From Synechococcus elongatus PCC 11801 (GTDB taxonomy: Bacteria > Cyanobacteriota > Cyanobacteriia > Synechococcales > Synechococcaceae), in the NCBI RefSeq assembly GCF_003846445.2, contig NZ_CP143528.1, positions 1 to 33,025 on the forward strand: 33,025 nucleotides of DNA, in the 5' to 3' direction. A program made the translations under genes and the position numbers. The notes beneath the pieces are model-generated. The model made no database searches, was not told the DNA's origin, and was given only the letters and a program-made list of their open reading frames with translations. This document shows positions 16,901 to 24,840 of the stretch, in pieces. Every line of letters starts with the position of its first letter. Position 1 is the first letter of the stretch.

Positions 16901-17949
16901 GCGGGGTTGTATGGACGCTCGGATGGAGAGCGGCTCGCTTTGACGCGCTAGATCGCCAGATTGCTGAAAGCGCCTATCACTATAGCCGTACAGATCGGTC
17001 ACGCGTAGAGCGGTATGGGAAGAAATACGGATGGACTGGATTCTTCACGTATGCCGGGCTCCTTGAGGAACAAGGGCTGTTGCCACATGGCAGCTCCTTC
17101 TCTGACGTCGATATTGATCCTTCATTCCCTGAACAATCACCTATCGATGGGACGCCCACATCTCCCGAGGTCTGGCTATCCCCATCCACCAAGAGCCACG
17201 AGCAATGGGTTCGAGAGAGCTCTACTTCCGTGCCTCATAACCTTCTCGTTCGGGAGAAGATTGGTGAGCATGATGGACCGTGGGTTGCTGTCTACGGATT
17301 TGTCTCGGCTGAGGACAGGGTACTCGGGCGCGGGGCATGGGCCTTCATCTCGGCGTTCGTGACCCCAAAACAGACATCGCAACAACTGGTAGATGCTCTG
17401 AAAGATGGTTTGCGGCCATGGGTAGCTAGCAACATTCCCAGCGACTACTACACATTCGCTGGCGAGATCCCTTGGCACCCACGCTTCGCCGCCGAAGTAC
17501 TTGCCGAATCTGGCCTGGAGCATGCATACCGAGAGACCATTCACGTTGGTACGCGCAACGTGGTGGTTGAGATCCTCTCGCATACCTACGAGTGGGAGAC
17601 CTACCACAATGAGATCAACCGAGCTGGCAGTGTGTACGTGCCGTCTCGGCATTTCTCAGCACGGTTTGACCTGCGGAGCATGCCGCAAGGATTTGATCAG
17701 TATCTGCCCAATGGCACAAAAGCGACCATTACGTTGAGTAGTGTCGATGGACTAAAAGGCAACGTACTGTATGTTCGGGAAGACCTGCTTCAGCAATACA
17801 TCGGTGACCGCACTGTAGTGTGGTTTTCATTCGGCGAGCGTGAGTTGCGACCCTATCCACCATCACCACCGCAATGGCTCGTGGATGCTCAGCAGAAACA
17901 AGAAAATGCGTGGACTGAGGTACTAACCGAGGCTGACTTTAGGCCCTAG
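13954..17949 (+). CDS. Large restriction-nuclease-like/P-loop NTPase protein (STAND- or Avs-like architecture)
   Basis: A 1331-residue protein from the ATG at 13954. Residues about 5-165 look like a PD-(D/E)xK nuclease: GVEFHLKL with Glu48 and WWGWQCKWYE with Gln70-x-Lys72, as in Mrr-type domains. A helical linker leads to a P-loop NTPase with Walker A LAPAGCGKT (327-335) and Walker B LPILIDGLNE (400-409). The remaining ~900 residues are long helical repeats and a C-terminal region, a plausible sensor. Nuclease, switch and large sensor in this order resemble Avs4-like phage sensors, though I see no proof of homology. GC content is normal and some HIP1 sites occur, so it may come from another cyanobacterium. 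A Lys-rich tail is encoded just past the stop in another frame. Confidence 0.7.
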   Translation: MPALNWDIFTCLPGSAEKNFELLCRGIVRQNFGSFGTFRSLANQPGVEFHLKLTQRCDALGEPGRWWGWQCKWYELTANGTLGANRRKTIEEGLRKTEKYLPELTDWVLWTRRTLTKDDQKWFNGLSSKMSLHLWTGDEVDNYLVGQATVLRGTYFGELVFTPSILCERHEQAVARIKKRWQPDVHHVGNTERELRRMLGEVEAWDTLLDLATELRANVEAVKSLPDVPTQLASCVAAVISTSSQLANTLDRAVQGIRVGDLDLLRDELNGRSRVLPAEVQTAPRKLRSGRQIAALYVTNLVAACHDAIRVLSEVETGFSSRLVAVLAPAGCGKTQLAAQLTASTTDRPHGVLLHGGDLHANHTLDDLARRVSIAAQPVPSMEALLAAIDAAGQRAQKRLPILIDGLNESEDPRRWKPLLAELEATLVKYPYVLLVCTLRPEFMDDVLLDGMHHLELGDYGEETIEAIHKHFRYWKIDAIDAALPDLLSHPLTLRLFCEVTNAPRQQVIGIGSMPGSLTSLFERYLEQASVRVAELASLTRRFYAQDVNAAIAAIADKLWESRARSIEIGELRNMLGDAQRPWDQSLVRALEQEGVLLRTPSNGSDVYVPVYDMFGGYIIAKALLAKHSRSSFETWINNSSTMALLAGSHTVRHPLAGDVLRSLVEQVPRRFDSKQVWQMVDEPLRSRALRCAAQLEPAFLDAETVDALIDLVRAGDPEILTRLWQIRGMQGHPLNADRLDQVLQSMPVADRDLRWTEWIRRNYDDPLGQGRSMLRDLESLKDRWRGGHIRPGDRLRARWVMWTLTSTVRRLRDQATCALYWFGRHNPEGLFALTIESLPVNDAYVGERMLAAAYGVVMSHQQADDGFAAHLGPFLQQLASALVGQSAIAPTQHYLARLYVRGIVAFAAKFYPSLLPTALSGKWIFASPPPVQSLVDGDAGAEEAGQTLHMDFKNYTLGKLFDERRNYDMSHTGHQAAVAHVCGVVWTLGWRAARFDALDRQIAESAYHYSRTDRSRVERYGKKYGWTGFFTYAGLLEEQGLLPHGSSFSDVDIDPSFPEQSPIDGTPTSPEVWLSPSTKSHEQWVRESSTSVPHNLLVREKIGEHDGPWVAVYGFVSAEDRVLGRGAWAFISAFVTPKQTSQQLVDALKDGLRPWVASNIPSDYYTFAGEIPWHPRFAAEVLAESGLEHAYRETIHVGTRNVVVEILSHTYEWETYHNEINRAGSVYVPSRHFSARFDLRSMPQGFDQYLPNGTKATITLSSVDGLKGNVLYVREDLLQQYIGDRTVVWFSFGERELRPYPPSPPQWLVDAQQKQENAWTEVLTEADFRP

Positions 17950-18037
17950 GCGCCCCCTTAGCAAAGAGACACGCAAGCGGAAGTCAACCAAAACAAGTGC
18001 TGCTAAGAAGCCACACCCTAAGAAACTTGAGAAATAG
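17950..18037 (+). pseudogene. Probable frameshifted basic C-terminal tail of the large nuclease/NTPase
   Basis: Directly after the TAG at 17947-17949, another frame of the same strand is open to a TAG at 18035-18037. It encodes a tail with SKETRKRKSTKTSAAKK and KPHPKKLEK. So strong a lysine bias is unlikely in random non-coding DNA and looks like a former C-terminal extension cut off by a single-base change. Confidence 0.4.
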
Positions 18038-18265
18038 GACAGACCTAAATTTGCCTGCGGGTCCGGACAAAGTCTTGACGCTAATGACTTGAAAGACCTC
18101 TGTGGGGGGGTTAGCTGGTATTCCTGAGGGCGATTGCCAAGGCTACGTTTTTAGAGCACCAGATTTAGCTCTGTCTATTATGTTTCTAGTAGATGAAAGC
18201 TAGTCATTGAGATTTTCAGGAATTGTCATGAGATAAGACAAAGCTGGATCAGATCCTTAGTCTGA

Positions 18266-18342
18266 CAGAATCAGGGAATATAGTCTGTTCTGACAATTGT
18301 TTGACTTCATAGCCTTAACCTTGATAATGGCGTCTGCATGGC
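18266..18342 (+). pseudogene. Second, decayed copy of the RNB gene fragment
   Basis: Aligned codon by codon with 12345-12421, the first 72 bases match at 54 positions, mostly through transitions and third-base changes, and without gaps. This copy has acquired TAG and TGA stops in the reading frame. The two copies are in the same orientation and bracket the radical-SAM island. Beyond about 18345 the similarity is lost; the rest of the 17950-18461 gap holds nothing else I can name. Confidence 0.6.
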
Positions 18343-18461
18343 GACGGCCGTTGCTTCATCTGGAAAGTGGGGAATGTATGTCACTGACACGGCTGCAGAC
18401 GGTCTATCAGAGCACCCAGATGTCTCTCATTATTCTTTTGATTAGTGTTTACACTTAGTTT

Positions 18462-19214
18462 TTATATTCCAATTTCACGTTCAATGACTCTTTTCTTTTG
18501 ATGATATAGGTTCTCGACAAAGTCGTTGTAATCTTGACTATGATGAAAATTGAAAAAATCTTTTAGAAAAGAATCACCCGCAGGAAGAATCTTACTTTTA
18601 ATTCTTGGCCGAGCTAGGTCAAGTGTCTTTAGTTGATCTAAATGCTCAGAAAGTTCAAGACTTTTACTGCTAGAGTATCCTGTTTCTATTCTGGAGTTAA
18701 TTAGTCTTTGCAGCTCTTCATGGTTTGCTTCTTCTGAGTTTGTACCTTTCCTAATATAAACACAGTTTTGTTTAATCTCTTTACCTGTTTTTTTTGCAAG
18801 CAAAGGAAGAATTTCAGGGTTATAATCAACAATAAGAACTTGAAAAGACTTATTTTTTATTTTTTCGTACTCGGAGTCTTGATAAGAAAAATCGAGTATT
18901 TCTAGACTAACTTCAGAGGGGATATACGATCTAAATTGCTTGAAGATATCTGACTTGTCTTTTATTTCTTGGACTCCTATAGCTTCTAGCGAGTTTTTAT
19001 CGGACTGTTTTATACCGACTATAATTACTCCACCACCGCTATTCGCCATTGCCAATATATGCTTAGCTAGCTTAGTTGACTCAGGCCAAGCTTCTTTAAA
19101 GTCAAGATTATCAGTTTCACCAATATTATCTTTAAGTAAATTTCTGAGGGCAACTCTTGTTGGCTCCTCAAAAAATTTTGCAAATGCTTCGTGTTGTTTT
19201 TTTGGAATGGTCAT
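18462..19214 (-). CDS. AlbA_2 (Schlafen-like) domain protein
   Basis: A 250-residue protein. Residues about 28-150 carry the AlbA_2/divergent AAA-4 signature: ETDNLDFKEAWPES, AKHILAMANSGGGVIIVGIKQ, and VYIRKGTNSEEANHEEL near the end of the domain. The rest is helical and charged. These domains resemble the Schlafen core and occur in transcription regulators and in several defence proteins; nuclease or nucleic-acid binding activity is possible here but not shown. The DNA is AT-rich, has no HIP1 and stands alone between the island and rep, consistent with separate acquisition. It may share the intergenic hairpin at 19362 as a boundary with rep. Confidence 0.7.
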   Translation of the reverse strand: MTIPKKQHEAFAKFFEEPTRVALRNLLKDNIGETDNLDFKEAWPESTKLAKHILAMANSGGGVIIVGIKQSDKNSLEAIGVQEIKDKSDIFKQFRSYIPSEVSLEILDFSYQDSEYEKIKNKSFQVLIVDYNPEILPLLAKKTGKEIKQNCVYIRKGTNSEEANHEELQRLINSRIETGYSSSKSLELSEHLDQLKTLDLARPRIKSKILPAGDSFLKDFFNFHHSQDYNDFVENLYHQKKRVIEREIGI

Positions 19215-19361
19215 AATTAAGTTCTTAGCCTTATCCTAAAAGTTTTGCGAGTAAGCATCATTGTTACTAAATGGCTCAAGACAACATCTTTCTATCTATT
19301 TATTTAATCAAAATTGCAGCAGGAACACCAATAGGAGTACAACTTATTGAGTCTTTTGTTC

Positions 19362-19395
19362 AAGTCTTCGAGTAGCCTATTTTAGGCGAAGACTT
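19362..19395 (-). terminator. Hairpin downstream of rep, probable terminator
   Basis: Arms AAGTCTTC (19362-19369) and GAAGACTT (19388-19395) enclose a second stem GCCTA/TAGGC with a TTT loop, leaving a 5-base bulge. That makes a 13-bp broken stem about 90 bases past the rep stop. It lacks a long U-run on the rep side, so it may be a weak terminator or an RNA-protecting hairpin. Confidence 0.5.
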
Positions 19396-19484
19396 TTGAT
19401 CCGCAGGAAGCTGCGGTTGAAAAAGCAGGTGCTTAGGGAATGACTCAGGCGATCGCTGTGCGCTTTCTGGCCTGCTGTCTTGGA

Positions 19485-22478
19485 TTAGGACGCTTCTTTG
19501 AGGCGATTTAGGGTGTGATTTAGGGGATGGGCCTCTAGGATTTGCTGCTGGGGAGTGGAGAGCGGCTCGTTGTCGGCCACACCTACTAGAAGAAAGCTGG
19601 TTAGGGGGTGTGGTCTGAGCTGGAATCCTTCTTCGAGATACTGTTTCATCCTTGTCTGCAACAGGGTTTTAAGGCGTTTGAGGCTGGATAGCTCCAGCCG
19701 GTAGCGGCGAGTACGGTGCTGGTTCTCGTCCGTCTCGCGCCGCATCATGGTGCTGAGACCAAACTGCTTAAGCACCATGCCCACGATCGCCGTGGGTTCC
19801 ATCGTTTGGCGCACCGTCAAGTTGAGGCAGAGCTTCACTTCTCTTTGATGAGCAAGGCAGCGCTCTACGAACGCCGTGATTTCGGGCGTGTCTTTGGTCC
19901 AGCCCTCGTCTGATTTCGTCGCTTGGATCAGGAAAACCAGCAGCTCGCGTACCCCGAGGATGTCGGCCGCTTTGGTAAGTAGCTGCGCCGTGGGCAAGTC
20001 CTGAGCGGGGATGGGCTTCTCCCACTGAATCAGCTTGTCCAGCTTCTGCTTGTCCTTGTGCTGAGCCAGCCTGTCCCAGATCAGCAGCTCCACTGTCTTG
20101 ATGTAGTGGCGTTGACGGCCATTGGCATCGTTCACGATGTCCTCTAGGGTCAGCTTTTCAGGGGAAATGCCATAGAACTGGCAAAGGTCGTAACGACTGA
20201 GTTTGAGGCGATCGCTCAAGGTCAAAACCCGCTTTTGACGCAGAGCGATCGCAGTGTCGTCATCGATAGCTTCAGCACGGAGTTTCGCTATGTCAGCTGC
20301 CGCTTGGACTTGCTGCTGTGCGGTGTTCCACAGTTCGAGAGCGGGCTCTAAATCGGGCATTTCCATCGCATCTCCAGTGAAGACAGAATTTCCTGCCACT
20401 TCCAGTCGCAGTCGCAGAGACAGACCAAACTCCGCCATGGCTGCATTGCACTCGGCAGAACTGGCGGCATGGTAGCGAGCAGAAGGCGAGTGAAAGTCCA
20501 CCTGCTCCATCAGCGATCGCATACCGGAAAAAGAGGCGAACAGCTCCGTCCGGCGGTACAAGTCGGCCTGATAGGTCAGGGCATTTTGAGCTGCTGAAAT
20601 GCTCTGACTCTTGCCATGAGAAACAGCAAAGACAATGCGCGGTACGGGCTGGCGGACTCGGGACAAAGCCTGATCCACATCCCAAGGGGCAATCGATTGA
20701 CCTTCAAAGAAGCCAAAGACGCAATCGAAGTAGTCGATCTCGATGGACACGCCGGAAGTGAGCGAGGGACTGGCGATGATGATCTGGGGCTGGTACCTCT
20801 CAATCCACGGATGCGGTGAATCAGCAAACTGCCGCTGATCTGGATCGCTGGAGGTTTCGCCGTCGTAGCGCAGGATCCTTTTCGCCGGAACGCCAAGAGC
20901 GATCGCTAGCTGATAGAGGGCTTTGCTGGCTTTGAGCGTATCGACTGCAATCCAGAGGCGATCGCCGCGATGAATTGCTTCAATCAATTGGAGTAGCGCT
21001 GCCGCTCGCGCCCGCTTGCGGGATCCTTTCTGTTGGGGAATATCCGAGAGGAACTGGCAGCAATAACCGTCCTCGCGATAGTCGTTCTGAAGAATCCAAG
21101 GTTGCTCATTGCGGAGTGAGGCAACGTAATCCAGCTCCAGTGTTGTGAGGTCAGCGCTGGCGAGCAAGACCCGTCGCGCACCGCGAATCAGGGTTTCAGC
21201 ACGGTCAATCAGAGCAGGACGCATCCCGCGCTTGCCGCAAGTTGCGCCATTGATCAGGTGCCGGAAGCCTTGGTCAGCTTCATCAATCACTAGTTCATAC
21301 GACCCTATGGGGTAGTCCTTGGGCGCGATCGCCAACAGGGAATCCCAGCACAAGCTAAGGCGATAGGTGGGTTCACCGTTGTTGCCGAGCTTTCTTCCTT
21401 CAGCCCGATCCGTGTCGTGCAGATAGTCCAAGCCCAGTCTGCGACCCAATCCTCGCTGCAAACTCTCGCGGTGGCCTGGAGCAAGAACGCGCTTTAAGCC
21501 ATCAACCAGCTTGGTGAGCAGTTTGGTTTTGCCCGTACCTTTGCCTGACAGCAGCGCCACAATGCCGGTTTCGGGAATTGCGTCGAGGGCGATCGCTTGC
21601 GATAAGTCCGGTTCAGAAACCTGAAGTGAGGGCTGATACTTGCCCAGTGGAAAGCGCAGCCGCTGGAAGATTGCCCCTTCAATCCGTCGCCGCTGCCAGT
21701 CTTCAAACGAGGGAGCCGCCGCCAGAATCTGATGCCAGCGTTCAGCTCCATGAGCAGCAATCAGATCATCGATACCCTTGCCGAGCGCTGGATCCCATTG
21801 AGCAATGCGGACTGAGCAGCCGAGATCAATGGCTCGTCGCGCCAATCGCGCAATGCCACGACCGACTCTGGCTCGGGTGGTGGCCTTCTCATCTTGGTCG
21901 AAGGCAATGAAGACTTGCCGCCCTGGAACCAGGAAACGAGTCAGGTCTGGACTGTTGCCGCAATCGCAACCATACAGGGCGATCGCTACTGAACCCGCAG
22001 ACAGACCAGAGAGTCCCTTTTTGCCGCCTTCTGTGATGACCAGTGGCACTTCTGGATGGGCTGCAATCCAGTCCCAGAACAAGCCTTGGACGTATTCGCC
22101 AATCAGCTCACGCTGGGTCTTCTCATCGATAGGCGGCAGATAAGCGCGGTTGCCTACGCCCTTGGGAGCCAAGTAAGAGCCGGTTCGCTTGCCAGACTCT
22201 CCGCCAAAAACCTTGAGCTGCCAAACCTCGTTTGATTCCTGTACAAAAATCGCAGCGGTCTGGCTACTGCGAGCTTGCTGGCCAAATCGAGTGAAGTGCC
22301 AACCCAAGGCATCCGCGATCGGGGTGCCGATGACCTCATGGGTCAGTGGATCAATCTCGATATCTGCCACAACAGCGATCGCCTGCTGGAACAGGCCAAA
22401 AGCGATCGCGCTGGACTGGCAGAACTCTTGCTGGATCTGAGTTTGAAGGTTGCCAGATACAGGAATAGAGAAGACCAT
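19485..22478 (-). CDS. cyrepA1: Plasmid replication protein, CyRepA1 family (DUF3854 primase-like plus helicase-like)
   Basis: A 997-residue protein matching the layout of cyanobacterial CyRepA1 initiators. Residues about 120-245 form a TOPRIM-like DUF3854 domain (VPLVITEGGKKGL, QVFIAFDQDEKA, GKGIDDLIAAHG). The centre is a P-loop helicase-like part with Walker A LLSGKGTGKTKLL (about 310-322), a DEAD-like box YELVIDEADQG and later helicase segments such as QIIIASPSLTSGVSIE. The C-terminal 350 residues are helical. It should prime and unwind DNA at the plasmid origin. GAGGAGG sits seven bases before the ATG, one of the strongest Shine-Dalgarno sites here. The 670-base gap upstream is the natural place to look for the origin. 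Confidence 0.82.
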   Translation of the reverse strand: MVFSIPVSGNLQTQIQQEFCQSSAIAFGLFQQAIAVVADIEIDPLTHEVIGTPIADALGWHFTRFGQQARSSQTAAIFVQESNEVWQLKVFGGESGKRTGSYLAPKGVGNRAYLPPIDEKTQRELIGEYVQGLFWDWIAAHPEVPLVITEGGKKGLSGLSAGSVAIALYGCDCGNSPDLTRFLVPGRQVFIAFDQDEKATTRARVGRGIARLARRAIDLGCSVRIAQWDPALGKGIDDLIAAHGAERWHQILAAAPSFEDWQRRRIEGAIFQRLRFPLGKYQPSLQVSEPDLSQAIALDAIPETGIVALLSGKGTGKTKLLTKLVDGLKRVLAPGHRESLQRGLGRRLGLDYLHDTDRAEGRKLGNNGEPTYRLSLCWDSLLAIAPKDYPIGSYELVIDEADQGFRHLINGATCGKRGMRPALIDRAETLIRGARRVLLASADLTTLELDYVASLRNEQPWILQNDYREDGYCCQFLSDIPQQKGSRKRARAAALLQLIEAIHRGDRLWIAVDTLKASKALYQLAIALGVPAKRILRYDGETSSDPDQRQFADSPHPWIERYQPQIIIASPSLTSGVSIEIDYFDCVFGFFEGQSIAPWDVDQALSRVRQPVPRIVFAVSHGKSQSISAAQNALTYQADLYRRTELFASFSGMRSLMEQVDFHSPSARYHAASSAECNAAMAEFGLSLRLRLEVAGNSVFTGDAMEMPDLEPALELWNTAQQQVQAAADIAKLRAEAIDDDTAIALRQKRVLTLSDRLKLSRYDLCQFYGISPEKLTLEDIVNDANGRQRHYIKTVELLIWDRLAQHKDKQKLDKLIQWEKPIPAQDLPTAQLLTKAADILGVRELLVFLIQATKSDEGWTKDTPEITAFVERCLAHQREVKLCLNLTVRQTMEPTAIVGMVLKQFGLSTMMRRETDENQHRTRRYRLELSSLKRLKTLLQTRMKQYLEEGFQLRPHPLTSFLLVGVADNEPLSTPQQQILEAHPLNHTLNRLKEAS

Positions 22479-23145
22479 CAGCGGCCTCCTCGGACGAAAA
22501 GATACATAATTTCCTCACACCTGCCGGTGTTAAAACACAAGGATCTGTGGCGCGAGGTGGTAGCATCGGGATTAAGAAATTTTCCCCCGAGGCTAGGACA
22601 CACCCGGCCTGGAGCCCTGAGCGCCAACTCGGGGCTTCGAACTTTTTAGGGGTCTGGGGTCTGCCATCGCCAAACAGCAGTCCAAAAACCTGACTCAGTT
22701 CAATGAATTGTGGTCAGTGCACGCCCAAGGCTAGAAGGCGTAGTCAGGGCACTGAGAGGATTGGGTAGATAGACGCTAAGCAGCTCCTTGACAGCGAGGG
22801 TTGCTGGATAGTATCGCCTGAACTGAGCAGTTTGGCGAACTGTGGCAAGTGCAGAGGAAGTTATGAGAAGTTTATCGACTGGTTAAAGTTATGAGCACTA
22901 CGTTTAGATTCCCTTTAAATTTTGGCTGATTTATGGTGTAGACAAAGCTAGATTGTTTCACAGGCTACAAGTCTTAAAACCCTTACGTAGACTCAATTTT
23001 ACAAATCATTCTCATCAGTAAAATCTTTGTCCAATTGTGGGGTGTGGCCATAGATAGTGCTTGCTTTGTTCTTGATGGCGGTTACTGCTCATTTACCAAG
23101 CCTGTTAGTGAAATAGTCTGTATGGGAACGCTGGAGGCTGTCTTG
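22479..23145. other. Gap upstream of rep with two iteron-like repeats; candidate origin
   Basis: No gene fits here. Two imperfect 31-32-base copies, 22690-22721 and 22823-22853, share 23 of 32 columns, including CAGTT, the core GAAYTGTGG and AGTGCA. A 5-bp inverted repeat ACACC-tgcc-GGTGT (22517-22530) lies just before the rep ribosome binding site and could be an operator. The last 200 bases are AT-rich, as expected of an unwinding region. Placing the origin here is inference from position, repeats and AT-richness. Confidence 0.4.
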
Positions 23146-23718
23146 ATGCCTTGGAGTGTTCGGGTGCTGAATCAATCCGTTTCGATTCTGCTGCAGTTGC
23201 TGGACATGGAGCCGGAACTGCGCGGCACCATTGCTTTTGCCCTCTACAAGCGCCTCTGCAAAGACAAAGAAGCAGCTCAAAACGACGAGGTGATCGATCG
23301 CCTCAAGCCTCTGCTTGCAGATCCTGATATGGAGGTGCGCTGCTGGATTACCCACACCCTGAAGCGCATTGGTACTGAGCAGGCGATCGATGCTCTCTTT
23401 CAGGCGCTGCACGAGCTACCGGCAGAGGAACTGGAGCGCAGCTACCTGAGCCGTCCTACTTATGGATTGCTGCTGGATGGACTGAATCAGCCTTTGGCTT
23501 CGGCAGGGGAGAAGCTGGTGTCGGTGTTCTTGTCCGAAGGCGATCGCTTCTCGGCCAAAGTGCAAGCTTATGCGATGGGAGTGCTGGGTGAGTTCTTAGA
23601 GTGCTACCGGATTTCGTTGGATCTGCCTGAATCACTGGTGAGCCAAGCGGAGCACTATGCCTTCTCGGGGAATACGGATGTGGTGAAGGGAGCCGTGAAG
23701 TTGTTGGCGATCGTGTAG
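23146..23718 (+). CDS. HEAT-repeat-like protein
   Basis: Starting at the ATG at 23146, with GGAGG eight bases upstream, it has 190 residues; earlier in-frame starts lack a ribosome binding site. It is all helical, with a clear HEAT unit, LLADPDMEVRCWITHTLKRI, followed by TEQAIDALFQAL, and weaker repeats after it. Such proteins are protein-protein scaffolds, and the partner here is unknown. Its last 56 bases are duplicated at 24122-24177, so this end of the gene has taken part in a rearrangement. Confidence 0.6.
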   Translation: MPWSVRVLNQSVSILLQLLDMEPELRGTIAFALYKRLCKDKEAAQNDEVIDRLKPLLADPDMEVRCWITHTLKRIGTEQAIDALFQALHELPAEELERSYLSRPTYGLLLDGLNQPLASAGEKLVSVFLSEGDRFSAKVQAYAMGVLGEFLECYRISLDLPESLVSQAEHYAFSGNTDVVKGAVKLLAIV

Positions 23719-23721
23719 AGG
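23666..23721 (+). repeat. Direct repeat, copy A (3' end of the HEAT gene)
   Basis: Matches 24122-24177 at 48 of 56 positions, including an unbroken 20-base block containing GTTGTTGGCGATCGTG. The TAG stop of the HEAT gene lies inside this copy. Confidence 0.8.
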
Positions 23722-23776
23722 CGATCGAAAGGTTCAAGTACAGCCATCTGCGATCGCGTTCTCTTGATTGGAAGTC

Positions 23777-24085
23777 ATGACTTTATCTGTGCTGTCATTG
23801 TTGATTGCGATCGCTTTATTAGTAGGTACCTTCTTCTGGATTAAATACAGTCAAACCAAAGGGCGATCGCGGAGATATCGCCCACCAGTGCGTCGCCCTG
23901 TTGCTCATCAACCACAGGGGGTGAGCAGCCAGACGAAGAAAGAGCTACGGCGCTTAGTTAATGGCAATCAAGATTTAGCAGAACGCCTCGTCAAGCAGGT
24001 ACGGCTACACAATCCTGATCGGAGTGACCAGTGGTGCTGGGAGAAAGCTGTCCATGACATTCAGCGCGATCGACGCAGTTCCTAA
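23777..24085 (+). CDS. Small membrane-anchored basic protein
   Basis: A 102-residue protein from the ATG at 23777; a TTG three codons earlier is an alternative start. One N-terminal transmembrane helix (about 3-23, LSVLSLLIAIALLVGTFFWI) is followed by a very basic stretch (RSRRYRPPVRRP). A small helical domain ends it, with LRRLVNGNQDLAERL and NPDRSDQWCWEKAVHDI. It lies between the two copies of the 56-base repeat, so it may have been inserted or duplicated with that segment. Function unknown. Confidence 0.55.
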   Translation: MTLSVLSLLIAIALLVGTFFWIKYSQTKGRSRRYRPPVRRPVAHQPQGVSSQTKKELRRLVNGNQDLAERLVKQVRLHNPDRSDQWCWEKAVHDIQRDRRSS

Positions 24086-24121
24086 CTCGCTCAGCGCTGG
24101 CAGTGATTAGGTTTAAGCGAT

Positions 24122-24177
24122 CGCGGGATACAGAGGTGGTGAAAAGAGCTGTGAAGTTGTTGGCGATCGTGCAGAGG
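24122..24177 (+). repeat. Direct repeat, copy B (remnant of the HEAT gene 3' end)
   Basis: Second copy of 23666-23721. The stop codon TAG has become CAG, so the copy has no complete gene attached and is a leftover of duplication or recombination. Confidence 0.75.
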
Positions 24178-24186
24178 TAATTTTTC

Positions 24187-24810
24187 ATGAGTTTGATAAA
24201 TCTAATTCAATTTATTGGAAGTGGAACAGTTTTCTTGGCTATTTCGGGTTGGTTTATTAGATCAATAACTCTTCATTTTCTTTCAAGAGATATTGAAAAA
24301 TATAAGTTTGATTTAAAAAGAGAAAATGACAGAGAAATCGAGCATTATAAAGCTCTTTTAAATGCTGAAAATTCAAAAGAGCAGATCAAATTTTCTAAGC
24401 TTCAAGAACGAAGGTCTTTAATAATAGAAAAAACTTACAAAAAAATTATTGATCTAGAAAGTTCAGAGGCATATCTTACTAGTCTGATTAGTGAAGTAAA
24501 AGAAGATGTAGAAGAGTACGCAGATTTAAAAAGAGCCTCAGACGAGTTCATTGATAGTTTTTTGGGACTTAATTCCTTTTTAATGAAGAATGCAATCTAC
24601 TTTCCTAAGAATATCTCTAATAAAATAGAAACTTTCAGCACCTCAACATTCTATCTTTCCATAGATATTTTTTATCACTCAGATTCTAATAATGTGAAAG
24701 ATTTCATTGATTTGTTTCAAGCAAAAAGAAAATACTTTAATGGCAAAAATACAGAAATAAAAAGTTTTATCGAGTCAGAATTTCGACGTCTACTTGGTGC
24801 AGCTGAATAA
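24187..24810 (+). CDS. Membrane-anchored coiled-coil protein of unknown function
   Basis: A 207-residue, lysine/glutamate-rich protein with GAGGTAA upstream of its ATG. One transmembrane helix (about 7-30) is followed by a long charged coiled coil (about 34-85) and a helical C-terminal domain. The DNA is strongly AT-rich with no HIP1 sites, unlike the operons on both sides, which marks it as a recent acquisition. Proteins of this look are common in accessory and defence islands, but I recognise no family. It converges on the five-gene operon, 30 bases away. Confidence 0.55.
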   Translation: MSLINLIQFIGSGTVFLAISGWFIRSITLHFLSRDIEKYKFDLKRENDREIEHYKALLNAENSKEQIKFSKLQERRSLIIEKTYKKIIDLESSEAYLTSLISEVKEDVEEYADLKRASDEFIDSFLGLNSFLMKNAIYFPKNISNKIETFSTSTFYLSIDIFYHSDSNNVKDFIDLFQAKRKYFNGKNTEIKSFIESEFRRLLGAAE

Positions 24811-24840
24811 AGAATAAGGAATTACAGTAATCACCTGAGA

